Made by a program: the position numbers and the translations under genes. Of a DNA stretch of 44,931 nucleotides, positions 8,076 through 17,133 are shown one piece after another; the stretch's first letter is position 1; the number at the start of each line of letters is the position of its first letter. The stretch is from assembly GCA_025453595.1 (NCBI GenBank), contig JALOQB010000050.1, positions 1-44,931 of the forward strand, given 5' to 3'. Origin of the DNA: Polyangiaceae bacterium (GTDB lineage: Bacteria > Myxococcota_A > Polyangia > Polyangiales > Polyangiaceae). The notes under the pieces are model-generated. The model was not told the origin of the DNA and did no database searches. It saw only the letters and a list, made by a program, of their open reading frames with translations.

Positions 8076-11000
8076 GCGACCCCATCGCGATCGTGGGCAT
8101 GGCCGGGACCTTCGCCCGGTCCAGGGACCTCGGGGCCTACTGGAGCAACATCCTCGGCGAGGTGGATTGCATCACGGACGTGCCGCCGAGCCACTGGGCC
8201 ATCGAGGACTACTACGATCCGGACCCGAAGGTGCCCGACCGGACCTACTCGAAGCGAGGGGGGTTCTTGCCGGAGCACGAGTTCAACCCGCTGGAGTTCG
8301 GCCTCCCCCCCAACATCCTGGAGCTCACCGACGTGGCCCAGCTCCTGGCCCTCGTCGTGGCGTCGCGGGCGCTGTCGGACGCCGGCTACGGCCAGGTCAA
8401 CCCCCTCGCGGAGCGGACCGGTGTCATCCTCGGCGTGAGCGCCCTCGGCCTCAGCGGGCCGCTGTTCGCGAGGCTACAGTACCCGATCTGGCGCCGGGTC
8501 CTGCAGAGCCGCGGCACCCCCGCGCAGGAGATCGACCGCATCATCGAGGTGATGCAGCGGGCCTACGTCGAGTGGCGAGAAGACTCCTTCCCCGGGTACC
8601 TCTCCAACGTCGTGGCCGGTCGCATCGCCAACCGCCTCAACCTGGGCGGGATCAACTGCTCCGTCGACGCGGCCTGCGCCTCCTCCATGGCCTCGCTCCG
8701 GTACGCGGTCCACGAGCTCCAGCGCCGCAGCTGCGACCTGATGCTGGCCGGCGGCGTCGACACCAACAACTCGCCGATGGGCTTCGTGAGCTTCAGCAAG
8801 ACCCCGGCCTTCACCACCCACCACCGCATGCGGCCCTTCGACGCGGCCTCGGATGGCATGCTGATCGGCGAAGGGCTCGGCATGCTGGTCCTTCGCCGCC
8901 TGGAGGACGCCGAGCGCGACGGCCAGCGGATCTACGCCGTGATCCGCGGCATCGGCGCCTCCAGCGACGGCCGCTACAAGAGCATCTACGCGCCCCGCCT
9001 GGAGGGGCAGGTGCTCGCGCTCCGTCGCGCCTACGAGGAGGCCGGCGTGCCCCCCTCCTCGGTGGGGCTGGTGGAGGCGCACGGCACCGGGACGCCGACC
9101 GGCGATCCGGTCGAGCTGACGGCCCTCCAGACCGTGTTCGGCGGAGGCTCGGGCCCGGCCATCGCCATCGGTTCGGTGAAATCCCAGATCGGTCACACCA
9201 AGGTCGCCGCCGGCGCGGCGAGCCTGATCAAGGCCGCCCTCGCCCTTCACGAGAAGGTGCTGCCGCCCACGATCAACGTCGATACCCCGCACCCTGCCCT
9301 GCGCGCCCCCTTCTACGCCAGCACCAGGACGCGCCCCTGGTTCGCCCGCGAGGCCCGGCGCGCCGGGGTCAGCAGCTTTGGCTTCGGAGGCACCAACTTC
9401 CACGTTGTCCTCGAGGAGCACCGCCCCGCCAAGCCCGAGGGCCCTCGCTCCCAGGCCACCCCTTTCGCCCTCTTCCTCCACGCTCCCTCCGCGCCTGCCC
9501 TCGCCTCCCTCTGCGCCTCCGTGGCGGCCGAGCTCCAGTCCGACGCCGGAGCCCAGCGCTTTCGCGAGCTGGTGGACGCCTCGAAGCAGACCCCCATCCC
9601 CCCGGAAGAAGCGCGCATCGGCTTCCTGGCCACGACCCGGGAAGAGGCCGCCGGGCGCCTGGAAGAGGCATGCCGCGCCCTGCCGTCGTGGGTAGAAGGC
9701 GACCCCATTCCGGCCGGTTTTCATGTCCGGTCGCGGGCGATGGAGGTGCGCGGGGGGCTGGTGATGCTCTTCCCTGGGCAGGGGTCCCAGTCCGTGGCGA
9801 TGGGGGCGTCGCTTTGCGTGAATTTCCCTCCGGTGCACGAGGCGTTCGCGCGCATGGATGCGGTGAGGACGGAGCGGGGTCTACCCCCGATCTCCGGGGT
9901 GGTGTTCCCGCCGCCGGTGGTTGCCCGCGGGGCACAGGAGGAGCAAGAGCAGGCGCTGCGCGCGACCAACAACGCCCAGGTGGCGATCGGGGCCCTGAAC
10001 CTGGGCCTCTTCACGCTGCTGAATCGCTGCGGTTTCGTGCCAGACTTTCTCGCGGGTCACAGCCTTGGCGAGCTCGCGGCGCTCCACGCGAGCGGGGCGA
10101 TCGAGGAGGGGTCTTACCTGCGGCTGCTGGTGGCGCGGGGCGAGGCGATGGCGGCGCCGCCGCCCTCGGGGATCGACGCGGGGACGCTGCTGGCAGTCGG
10201 CGGAGATTCCGCGATGATCGAGGCGTTCCTGCAAGATCGGCCCGGCGTGACGATCGCCAACCGGAACTCCCGGTCCCAGCTCGTGGTCGCGGGGTCGAGG
10301 GAGGAGCTGCTGACCCTGAAGGCAGAGCTGGCGGCGCTCGGCGTCACGGCGACGATGCTCCCGGTCTCCGGGGCGTTTCACTCGCACCGGGTGGCCCACG
10401 CGCAGGCGCCGTTCGCGAGCGCCCTGGGCGCGGAGCGGCTCGCGGCGCCCCGGATCATGACCTTTGCCAACAGCACCGGCGCGCCCTACCCGGCGTCCGA
10501 GGAAGGCACGAGGCAGCTGCTGTCCGAGCAGCTCCTGCGCCCGGTGGAGTTTCGCAAGCAGATCGAGGCCATCCACGAGGCGGGAGGTCGGATCTTCGTG
10601 GAGTGCGGGCCGGGCCGGGTGTTGACGGGACTCGTGGGGAACATCCTCGCGGGTCGTCCTCACCTCGCCGTCGCGCTGAACCGGACCCGGTCGAGCGACG
10701 ACCTCTCGCTGCGAGACGCCTACGTGCAGCTGCGAGTCGCCGGGGTCGAGCTCACCGATCTTGATCCATGGCAACCGCTCCCGGAGGTGCCCCCGGCGAG
10801 GAAGGGGCTCCGGGTCCGGCTGAACGGCGCCCCGTACAGGAGCGAACCGTCCCGCACCGCGTTCGAAGAGGCACTCAAGGATGTCCCGGAGGTAACGATG
10901 GCTGACAGAGAGACAAAAAGTCTTGTCGAGAAGAGCGTCACGATGACGGGGGACACGAGCGCCCAGGCGCACCTCCGTTACCTGGAGAACATGGCGGACT

Positions 11001-11806
11001 ACTCGAACAAATACTTCGAGCTGACCCAGCGCCTGTTCACCCTCGCCACCAGCCCCAGCTGCCCCCCGGCCGCCCTCGCCTCCTTCGAGAAAGTGCTCGG
11101 TAATTTCCACGATCTCCAGGTGATGGCGCAGCAGGTTCACGCCCAGTTCCTCCGGCAGCAGGTCGAGTATTCCCAGCGGGTCCTCCACACATCGAGCGAG
11201 CCTGCCCCGCCGCCGCTCCTGTCCCGGGCCCCGGCGATGGCCGAGGTCGAGGTGGTTGCCATGAACCGGATGGAGCCCGGCCCCGAGCCCCCGCGTCGTG
11301 GCCTCCCCGCGGCCCCCACCCCCCAGCCTCCCGCTCCTGCCACGACCCTCATCCCCTCGCCTCCCGTCGCGGCGCCTCCCGTCGCGGCGCCTCCCGTTGT
11401 GGCGCCTTCCGTCGTGGCGCCTCCGGTCCGCGCGACTCCGGTCGCCACGGCGCCCCCGGTCGCGGCGCCCCGGGTGCCTCCGGTGGTGGCGGCCCCGGCC
11501 CCGGCCCCTCGTGCTCCTGCCCCGGCGGCGCCAGCCCCGGCGGCAGCGAAGGCCCCGGCGCGGGCCGAGGAGATCGCCGCGATCCTGCTGTCCGTGATCA
11601 GCGAGAAGACGGGTTACCCGCTGGATACGCTCGATGCATCCATGGACGTGGACTCGGATCTGGGCATCGACTCGCTGAAGCGTGTCGAGATCATGGCGGC
11701 GCTCGAAGGGCGCCTGTTCAAGAGCCTCGCGGGCATCGATTTCGCGTCCTTCTCCAGCCGCCGCACGGTCCAGGACATTGCAAGCTTCCTCGCGGAGGTC
11801 CGGTGA
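8072..11806 (+). CDS. Iterative megasynthase KS-AT-ACP, PfaA-like
   Basis: 1244 residues from GTG 8072, overlapping the previous stop by four bases. A ketosynthase occupies ~1-445 with the Cys-His-His triad: C202 in DAACASS, H337 in HGTGTPTGD and H375 in GHTK. An acyltransferase occupies ~560-870 with S664 in GHSLGE and H770 in GAFHSHR. A helical region, then a Pro/Ala/Val linker at ~1085-1165, leads to a single ACP with S1201 in DSDLGIDSLKRVEIM, the PUFA-synthase type of carrier. Canonical PfaA carries several tandem ACPs and an in-line KR; here there is one ACP and the KR is on the following two genes. The missing parts therefore act in trans. Confidence 0.93.
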   Translation: MSDPIAIVGMAGTFARSRDLGAYWSNILGEVDCITDVPPSHWAIEDYYDPDPKVPDRTYSKRGGFLPEHEFNPLEFGLPPNILELTDVAQLLALVVASRALSDAGYGQVNPLAERTGVILGVSALGLSGPLFARLQYPIWRRVLQSRGTPAQEIDRIIEVMQRAYVEWREDSFPGYLSNVVAGRIANRLNLGGINCSVDAACASSMASLRYAVHELQRRSCDLMLAGGVDTNNSPMGFVSFSKTPAFTTHHRMRPFDAASDGMLIGEGLGMLVLRRLEDAERDGQRIYAVIRGIGASSDGRYKSIYAPRLEGQVLALRRAYEEAGVPPSSVGLVEAHGTGTPTGDPVELTALQTVFGGGSGPAIAIGSVKSQIGHTKVAAGAASLIKAALALHEKVLPPTINVDTPHPALRAPFYASTRTRPWFAREARRAGVSSFGFGGTNFHVVLEEHRPAKPEGPRSQATPFALFLHAPSAPALASLCASVAAELQSDAGAQRFRELVDASKQTPIPPEEARIGFLATTREEAAGRLEEACRALPSWVEGDPIPAGFHVRSRAMEVRGGLVMLFPGQGSQSVAMGASLCVNFPPVHEAFARMDAVRTERGLPPISGVVFPPPVVARGAQEEQEQALRATNNAQVAIGALNLGLFTLLNRCGFVPDFLAGHSLGELAALHASGAIEEGSYLRLLVARGEAMAAPPPSGIDAGTLLAVGGDSAMIEAFLQDRPGVTIANRNSRSQLVVAGSREELLTLKAELAALGVTATMLPVSGAFHSHRVAHAQAPFASALGAERLAAPRIMTFANSTGAPYPASEEGTRQLLSEQLLRPVEFRKQIEAIHEAGGRIFVECGPGRVLTGLVGNILAGRPHLAVALNRTRSSDDLSLRDAYVQLRVAGVELTDLDPWQPLPEVPPARKGLRVRLNGAPYRSEPSRTAFEEALKDVPEVTMADRETKSLVEKSVTMTGDTSAQAHLRYLENMADYSNKYFELTQRLFTLATSPSCPPAALASFEKVLGNFHDLQVMAQQVHAQFLRQQVEYSQRVLHTSSEPAPPPLLSRAPAMAEVEVVAMNRMEPGPEPPRRGLPAAPTPQPPAPATTLIPSPPVAAPPVAAPPVVAPSVVAPPVRATPVATAPPVAAPRVPPVVAAPAPAPRAPAPAAPAPAAAKAPARAEEIAAILLSVISEKTGYPLDTLDASMDVDSDLGIDSLKRVEIMAALEGRLFKSLAGIDFASFSSRRTVQDIASFLAEVR
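11360..11449 (+). repeat. 15-bp coding repeat in the AT-ACP linker
   Basis: Six degenerate copies of CCTCCCGTCGCGGCG, starting at 11360, 11375, 11390, 11405, 11420 and 11435, encode a PPVAA-like linker. The repeat spaces the ACP from the AT domain and its copy number could vary by slippage. Confidence 0.7.
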
Positions 11807-12447
11807 TTCACCGCGTCGCGCTCCAGGCGTTGCCGCCGCCCGATACCGGCGAGTACGCATGGGATCCGGACCGGGTCTGCGTCCTGCTGACCGAGGACGC
11901 GCCCCTGGCAGCGGCCCTGGAGGAGCGGCTCTCCGCGGCGGGCTGGCGGGTGGCCGCGCTCCCGCGCTCCGCGCTCCTGGGGGGGGACACGGAGGCGACG
12001 CTGGCGAGCCTGGGCTCGATCGGTGCATTGATCGATGTCGCGCCCCGATCCACGGGGGAAGAATGGCTCGGGGATGCGCGGGGAGAGGCGTGGCTGTTCT
12101 CGGTGTTTCGCCTTGCGCGGTTGCTGTCACCGCAGCTGAACGCGGCCGGCGCTCCGCGCGCGTGGTTCGTGGCGGTCACCCGGCTGGATGGCAAGCTGGG
12201 GCTGGCGCCGTCAGGGCAGGAGGTGGGGCTGGCGGTGGCCGGGGTGTACGGGTTGATCAAGACGCTGCGTCTGGAGTGGCCGTCGGTGTTTTGCCGGGCC
12301 ATCGACCTGCATCCGGACCTGGAGCCGGAGGCCGCGGCCGGGCGCATCCTCGACGAGCTGAACGACCCGGATCAGACCCTGGGGGAGGTCGGGTACGGGC
12401 AGGATGGCCGCTGGACCCTCCGGGGGATCGAGGCACACCATGGCTGA
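11803..12447 (+). CDS. Stand-alone ketoreductase structural (N-terminal) subdomain
   Basis: 214 residues, starting four bases inside the KS-AT-ACP stop. It has VCVLLTEDAPLAAALEERLSAAGW, a nucleotide-fold-like start without a glycine-rich loop, then WFVAVTRLDGKLG and GVYGLIKTLRLEWPSVFCRAIDL. The last is the typical end of the pseudo-Rossmann half of a type I PKS/PfaA ketoreductase. No catalytic Tyr or NADPH loop is present. Those are on the next protein, whose ATG lies within this gene's last eight bases (ATGGCTGA). The two products probably assemble into one KR, with translational coupling favouring equal amounts. A sequencing indel that split one gene is the main alternative. Confidence 0.8.
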   Translation: MIHRVALQALPPPDTGEYAWDPDRVCVLLTEDAPLAAALEERLSAAGWRVAALPRSALLGGDTEATLASLGSIGALIDVAPRSTGEEWLGDARGEAWLFSVFRLARLLSPQLNAAGAPRAWFVAVTRLDGKLGLAPSGQEVGLAVAGVYGLIKTLRLEWPSVFCRAIDLHPDLEPEAAAGRILDELNDPDQTLGEVGYGQDGRWTLRGIEAHHG

Positions 12448-15400
12448 CAGGATCTCCCGCGCGGTGTTCCTGGTGAGCGGAGGCGCCCGTGGCGTCACCG
12501 CGGAGTGCGTGGTCGGGCTGGCGCGGGCCCAGGGCGGGTCGTTCCTGCTGCTGGGGCGCACGCCCGCGAACGCGCTGCCGGGCCTCGACGATCGAGCTCC
12601 AGAGGAGGAGCTCCGGCGTCAGATCGCCTCGCAGCTGGCGGCCCGGGGCGAGAAGGCGAGCCCGATCGCCGTCGAGCGGGTGCTGCGGGGGGTGCGGGCG
12701 CGGGCAGAGATTGCCCGGACGATCGAGCGGATCGAGCGCGCCGGCGGCAGGGCGCTCTACAGAACCGCGGACGTCACCGACGGGGCCTCGGTGCGCCGGG
12801 CCATCGAGGACGCGGGGCTGGGCCGGGTGTCCGGCATCATCCACGGGGCAGGGACGCTGGCGGACCGTCGCATCGAGAGCAAGAGCGACCAGGACATCCA
12901 GGGGGTCTACGCGACGAAGATCCATGGCCTGCGGGCGATGCTCTCCTGCGTGGATGGGGCGCGCCTCTCGCACCTCGCGCTCTTCTCCTCGACCTCCGGG
13001 TTCCACGGCAACGTGGGGCAGTCCGATTATGCCGCGGCGAACGAGGTGCTGAACAAGGTCGCCCACGCCTTTGCCCGGCGCTTCCCCGCCTGCCGGACCG
13101 TCGTCTTCGACTGGGGCCCGTGGGACGGCGGCATGGTGACGCCGTTCCTCCGGTCGGTCTTCGAGTCCCGGGGGGTGCGCGTGATGCCGGTGGAGGATGG
13201 CGTCCGCGTGTTCGTGGACGTGCTGCGCGGCGAGCGAACCCCGGTCCAGCTCCTGGTCAACGACGTGGGCTCTCCGCTCGGCAAGACCGAGCCCGCCGGC
13301 GCCCCGCCGGCCCGCCGCGCGCCCCTGCTCCGGGTGTTCCGGACCATCGAGCTGGAGCGCAACCGGTTCCTCCGCGATCACGTGATCGGCGGCCATCCGG
13401 TCATGCCGGCGGCCTGCGCGGGCCTCTGGATGGCGAACGTCTGCCAGCTCGCCACCCCCGGCTTCCAGGCGGTGAGCGTCGCCGACTTCCGCGTCCTCAA
13501 GGGGCTGGTCTTCGACGGGACCGCGCCGGATCGGTACCTCCTGGAGCTCAAGGACGAGGCCACCTCGGACGGGACCGTCGAGATGTCGGCGCTGCTGTCG
13601 AGCACCACGCGGGACCAGAAGAAACGCTACCACTACCGCTGCAAGGTGCTGCTGGCCCGCGAGCCCCTGGCCCCGCCGGCGCCCCGCGCGCCGAGCCCCG
13701 CCGGCGACCCGGACGTGAGCACCCTCCGACCTTACGCGGACGGCTCGCTGTTTCACGGCCCCGCCTTCCAGGTCATCGCCCGCGTCCTGCGCATCGGCCC
13801 CTCCCAGATCTCGACCCGGTGCCACGCCCCGAACCCCGCGGCGGGCCTGTTCGGCCAGTTCCCCCCGATCGCCTTCGACGCGGTCGCCCTGGACGCGCAG
13901 TTCCAGAGCGTGGGGCTCTGGGCCCACCATACCCTCGGCGTGGCGGTGCTCCCCACCAGCTGGGCGCGCTACGAGGTGTTTTCCCCGCTCCCCAGGGATG
14001 GGTCTTATTTTGTCACAGCCGAGATCGAGGAGAAGGGGGAGTTCGTGATCCGTGCGTCGATCCTGGTGCAGGACGGGAGGGGGCAGGTGCTGGCGAGGGT
14101 GACGGGGGCGGAGTTCACGGTGCACCGTCCGGCGGCGGCGCAGGAGGAGGTCATCGACACGAAGGCGGTGGTGGCGTCGCTGTTTGCGCCCGGGTCGAAG
14201 GTGGCAGACGCGGAGGTTTCGCTGGATCGAAAGGGGATCCAGCGTGCGCTGCGGGACGTGGACCGGGCGGCATTTGTCGTGAAATCAGGGATGGGAGCGG
14301 GGGTCACGCGGGACCGGCGGCGGGGAGAAGAGGCGCGGAGCCGTGGGGAGCTGCTGGCGGAGCTGGCGGCGAACCCTCCGGAGCGCCTCGGTGCGGCGAG
14401 CTTCCGGCGGGAGTACGGGGTGGGGAGCGCGTACATGGCGGGGGCGATGGCGAAGGGGATCGCGACGGAGGAGCTGGTGATCGCCCTGGGCCGCGCGGGG
14501 TTTCTGGGGAGCTTCGGGGCAGGGGGGCTCTCCATCGAGCGGATCGAGGCGGCGGTGGTGCGGATCCAGCAGGCGCTCCCGACGGGGCCGCATGCGTTCA
14601 ACCTGCTCCATAGCCCGCGGAAGCTGGCGACGGAGGAGGCGACGGTGGACGTGTACCTGCGCCACGGCGTGCGCACGGTCGAGGCGTCTTCTTACCTGGA
14701 CCTGACGCCGAGCATCGTGCGGTACCGGGTGGCGGGGCTGGAGCGGGAGCCAGACGGCCGGGTGGTGGCGCGCAACCGGGTGATCGCGAAGCTCTCGCGG
14801 CTGGAGCTGGCGCGGCGGTTCCTTGCGCCGCCGCCGGGCAAGATGCTGCAAGAGCTGCTTGAGGCGGGCCGCATCTCGCGGGAGCAGGCCGAGCTGGCGT
14901 CGCAGGTGCCGATGGCGGACGACCTCACGGTGGAGGCGGATTCGGGGGGGCACACGGACAACCGGCCGCTGGTGGTCTTGTTGCCGGCGATGCTGGCGCT
15001 GCGGGACGAGGCCCAGCGAGAGCACCGCTACCGGGCGCCGGTGCGTGTGGGGGCGGCGGGCGGGATCGGCACGCCGCATGCGGTGCTGGCGGCCTTCTCG
15101 ATGGGGGCGGACTACGTGGTGACGGGGTCGATCAACCAGGCGTGCGTGGAGTCGGGGACGTCGGAGCACGTCAAGAGGCTGCTGGCCACGGTCGAGATCA
15201 CGGACGTGGCGATGGCCCCGGAGAGCGACATGTTCGAGAACGGGGTCCGGGTGCAGGTGGTGAAGCAGCGCACGCTCTACCCGATGCGAGCCCAGAAGCT
15301 GCATCATTGTTACCTGAACCACGCGAGCCTGGAGGCCATCCCGGGGCCGGTGCGGGGCCAGCTGGAGCAGCAGATCTTCGGCGACACGCTCGAGCACATC

Positions 15401-15748
15401 TGGGAGCAGACCGCCGCTCACCTGGCGGCCCACCGGCCCGAGCAGCTGGAGCGGGCGAAGGATCCGAAGGTGAAGATGGCGCTGCTGTTCAAGTGGTACC
15501 TGGGTCAATCGTCCCGGTGGGCCGTCGAGGGGGCGCCGGGCCGGGAGCTCGACTATCAGATCTGGTGTGGCCCCGCGATGGGGGCGTTCAACGGGTGGGC
15601 CCGCGGGACGTACCTGGAGAGCCCGGAGAACCGCCGGGTCGCGGACATCGCCCGGGTGCTGATGCGGGAGGCGGCCTACCTCTCCCGGGTGCAGCAGCTA
15701 CGCCTCGGAGGCATCGCCGAGGGCATCTTTTCCGAGGTGGAACGATGA
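12440..15748 (+). CDS. KR catalytic half - dehydratase - PfaD-like enoylreductase fusion
   Basis: 1102 residues from ATG 12440. Residues ~1-300 are the catalytic KR half: VSGGARGVTAE for NADPH, FSSTSGFHGN with the Ser, and Y197 in SDYAAANEVLN. Residues ~300-590 are a PKS-type double-hotdog dehydratase with H314 in HVIGGHPVMP and D485 in DAVALDAQFQ. Residues ~620-1102 are a PfaD-like flavin enoylreductase (FLGSFGAGGLS, AAGGIGTPHAVLAAFSMGAD, then VTGSINQACVESGTS). In known PUFA clusters the PfaD enzyme is a separate protein, so this KR-DH-ER order on one chain is uncommon. It would complete the reductive cycle after condensation. Its stop overlaps the next ATG. Confidence 0.92.
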   Translation: MADRISRAVFLVSGGARGVTAECVVGLARAQGGSFLLLGRTPANALPGLDDRAPEEELRRQIASQLAARGEKASPIAVERVLRGVRARAEIARTIERIERAGGRALYRTADVTDGASVRRAIEDAGLGRVSGIIHGAGTLADRRIESKSDQDIQGVYATKIHGLRAMLSCVDGARLSHLALFSSTSGFHGNVGQSDYAAANEVLNKVAHAFARRFPACRTVVFDWGPWDGGMVTPFLRSVFESRGVRVMPVEDGVRVFVDVLRGERTPVQLLVNDVGSPLGKTEPAGAPPARRAPLLRVFRTIELERNRFLRDHVIGGHPVMPAACAGLWMANVCQLATPGFQAVSVADFRVLKGLVFDGTAPDRYLLELKDEATSDGTVEMSALLSSTTRDQKKRYHYRCKVLLAREPLAPPAPRAPSPAGDPDVSTLRPYADGSLFHGPAFQVIARVLRIGPSQISTRCHAPNPAAGLFGQFPPIAFDAVALDAQFQSVGLWAHHTLGVAVLPTSWARYEVFSPLPRDGSYFVTAEIEEKGEFVIRASILVQDGRGQVLARVTGAEFTVHRPAAAQEEVIDTKAVVASLFAPGSKVADAEVSLDRKGIQRALRDVDRAAFVVKSGMGAGVTRDRRRGEEARSRGELLAELAANPPERLGAASFRREYGVGSAYMAGAMAKGIATEELVIALGRAGFLGSFGAGGLSIERIEAAVVRIQQALPTGPHAFNLLHSPRKLATEEATVDVYLRHGVRTVEASSYLDLTPSIVRYRVAGLEREPDGRVVARNRVIAKLSRLELARRFLAPPPGKMLQELLEAGRISREQAELASQVPMADDLTVEADSGGHTDNRPLVVLLPAMLALRDEAQREHRYRAPVRVGAAGGIGTPHAVLAAFSMGADYVVTGSINQACVESGTSEHVKRLLATVEITDVAMAPESDMFENGVRVQVVKQRTLYPMRAQKLHHCYLNHASLEAIPGPVRGQLEQQIFGDTLEHIWEQTAAHLAAHRPEQLERAKDPKVKMALLFKWYLGQSSRWAVEGAPGRELDYQIWCGPAMGAFNGWARGTYLESPENRRVADIARVLMREAAYLSRVQQLRLGGIAEGIFSEVER

Positions 15749-17133
15749 AGACGACCTTCTGTTGCTCGCGGATCGCGGGCGTCGCGGCGGCGGTCCCCGC
15801 GGCGCGCACCGATCTCTCGCTCTTCGCCGCCGAGTGGGGCGAGCGCGACGTGGCGAACATCATCCAGAGCACCGGCATCACCCACGTGCGGGAGGCCCGG
15901 CCAGGGATGACGACGGTGGATCTCTGCGAGGCCGCGGCCCGGTCCCTCCTTGCCTCGCTGGGGACGGACCCCGCAGAGATCGACGGCATCGTGTTCGTCT
16001 CGCAGACGCCGGACCACGTGATGCCGGCCTCCAGCGCCATCCTGCAGCACCGGCTGGGCCTCGCCCGCCGGGTCGCCGCGTTTGACGTGAGCTACGGCTG
16101 CTCGGGCTACGTGTACGGGCTGCTCCAGGCGGATCTGCTGGTCCACGCGGGCCTCTGCGGTTCGGTCCTGGTGTGCGCCGGGGATACGACGGCGCGGCTC
16201 GTCAACCCGCGGGATCGGGCCCTGCGCATGCTCTTCGGGGACGGGGGCAGCGCGACGCTGGTGACCCGGGGCGAGGATCGCCACACCTACGCGGTGCGGA
16301 CCGATGGCTCGGGGGCGCGCTCGCTGATCGTGCCGGCCGGGGGGGCGCGCCTGCCGCGGAGCGAGGCCACGGGCGTCGCGCGCAAGGCCGAGGACGGGAA
16401 CGTGCGGAGCGAGGACGATCTCTTCATGGATGGCGTCGCGGTGCTCTTCATGGCGCTGCGCGACGTGCCCGAGGCGGTGGACGAGGCGGCGGCGCTCGCC
16501 GGCTGGTCCCGGGGGGATGTGTCGTTCTACGGGCTTCACCAGGCCAATCGCTTCATGATCGAGTACCTGGCACGGAAGCTGGGCGCGCCGCCGGCGTCGG
16601 TGCCCTTCGGCGCCGCCGACGTGGGCAACACCGGGCCCGCCTCGATCCCGGCCTTGCTGGCGCGAGAGCACCCCAGGCTGGCCGCCGAGGGGCGACTGGA
16701 GCGCTCGGTCCTCTGTGGCTTCGGCGTCGGCTTCTCGGTGGCCGCCATGACTGCCTCCCTTTCGAGCACGACGATCCTTGACCTCATCGAGGTGGAGTTA
16801 CCCATGCAACACGATCCCGACGCGGTGACCGGGGTGATCCGGCGCCTGGTGCTTGACTGGTGCGCCGAGCACAACGAGGTGGCCGACGGCAAGGTGGACC
16901 TCGCCGCAGGCGACGCGGCCTCGCTGTTTGGCGTCGAGCGGGTCCTCGACTCGCTCTCGCTGGTCCGGCTCCTGGTGGCGGTCGAGCAGGGCATCGAGGA
17001 TGAGCTGGGCGTGACGGTCCTCCTGGCCGACGCGAAGGCGGCCTCCCAGGTGTCGAGCCCGTTCCGCACCGTCGGATCCCTGGTGGCCTACGCCGCGGCC
17101 CGGGTCATCGAGGAGTCTGGCCCCCGTGGCTGA
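15745..17133 (+). CDS. KAS III (FabH-like) - acyl carrier fusion
   Basis: 462 residues from ATG 15745. Residues 1-~350 are a thiolase-fold KAS III with C119 in SYGCSGYVYG, H265 in LHQANRF and N295 in GNTGPAS, the full Cys-His-Asn set. Residues ~354-462 are a carrier domain with S403 in VLDSLSLVRLLVAVEQ as the expected phosphopantetheine site. FabH-type enzymes normally use acyl-CoA to start chains, so this protein may prime the assembly line and hold the starter on its own carrier. An in-frame ATG at 16804 with GAGGTGGAG six bases ahead could also produce the carrier alone. It could instead make beta-diketide or ester bonds, as some divergent KAS III enzymes do. Confidence 0.9.
   Translation: MKTTFCCSRIAGVAAAVPAARTDLSLFAAEWGERDVANIIQSTGITHVREARPGMTTVDLCEAAARSLLASLGTDPAEIDGIVFVSQTPDHVMPASSAILQHRLGLARRVAAFDVSYGCSGYVYGLLQADLLVHAGLCGSVLVCAGDTTARLVNPRDRALRMLFGDGGSATLVTRGEDRHTYAVRTDGSGARSLIVPAGGARLPRSEATGVARKAEDGNVRSEDDLFMDGVAVLFMALRDVPEAVDEAAALAGWSRGDVSFYGLHQANRFMIEYLARKLGAPPASVPFGAADVGNTGPASIPALLAREHPRLAAEGRLERSVLCGFGVGFSVAAMTASLSSTTILDLIEVELPMQHDPDAVTGVIRRLVLDWCAEHNEVADGKVDLAAGDAASLFGVERVLDSLSLVRLLVAVEQGIEDELGVTVLLADAKAASQVSSPFRTVGSLVAYAAARVIEESGPRG
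16789..16806 (+). promoter_or_regulatory. Possible internal ribosome binding site and start for a free ACP
   Basis: GAGGTGGAG at 16789-16797 stands six bases before an in-frame ATG at 16804, exactly at the KAS III/ACP domain border. This is ideal spacing for initiation, so both a fused and a free carrier may be made. The purine-rich stretch also simply encodes Glu-Val-Glu, so it may be chance. Confidence 0.4.

Noticed and set aside
8056-10764. 902-codon open frame on the plus strand
   Set aside because: It is a shadow of the KS-AT-ACP gene in another frame. Its translation is Arg/Gly/Pro-rich and has no domain, whereas the real frame shows the KS and AT motifs.
11360-11449. CRISPR-like or regulatory direct repeats
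   Set aside because: The 15-bp units are contiguous, in frame and encode a PPVAA linker, so they are a coding repeat.
9881-12130. 749-codon open frame on the minus strand opposite the megasynthase
   Set aside because: GC-rich codons leave antisense frames open. The product is low-complexity Arg/Gly and no start or motif supports it.
16745-16806. Separate gene for the ACP after the KAS III domain
   Set aside because: There is no stop between the domains, so one fused gene is the simplest reading. The internal start is kept only as a finding.
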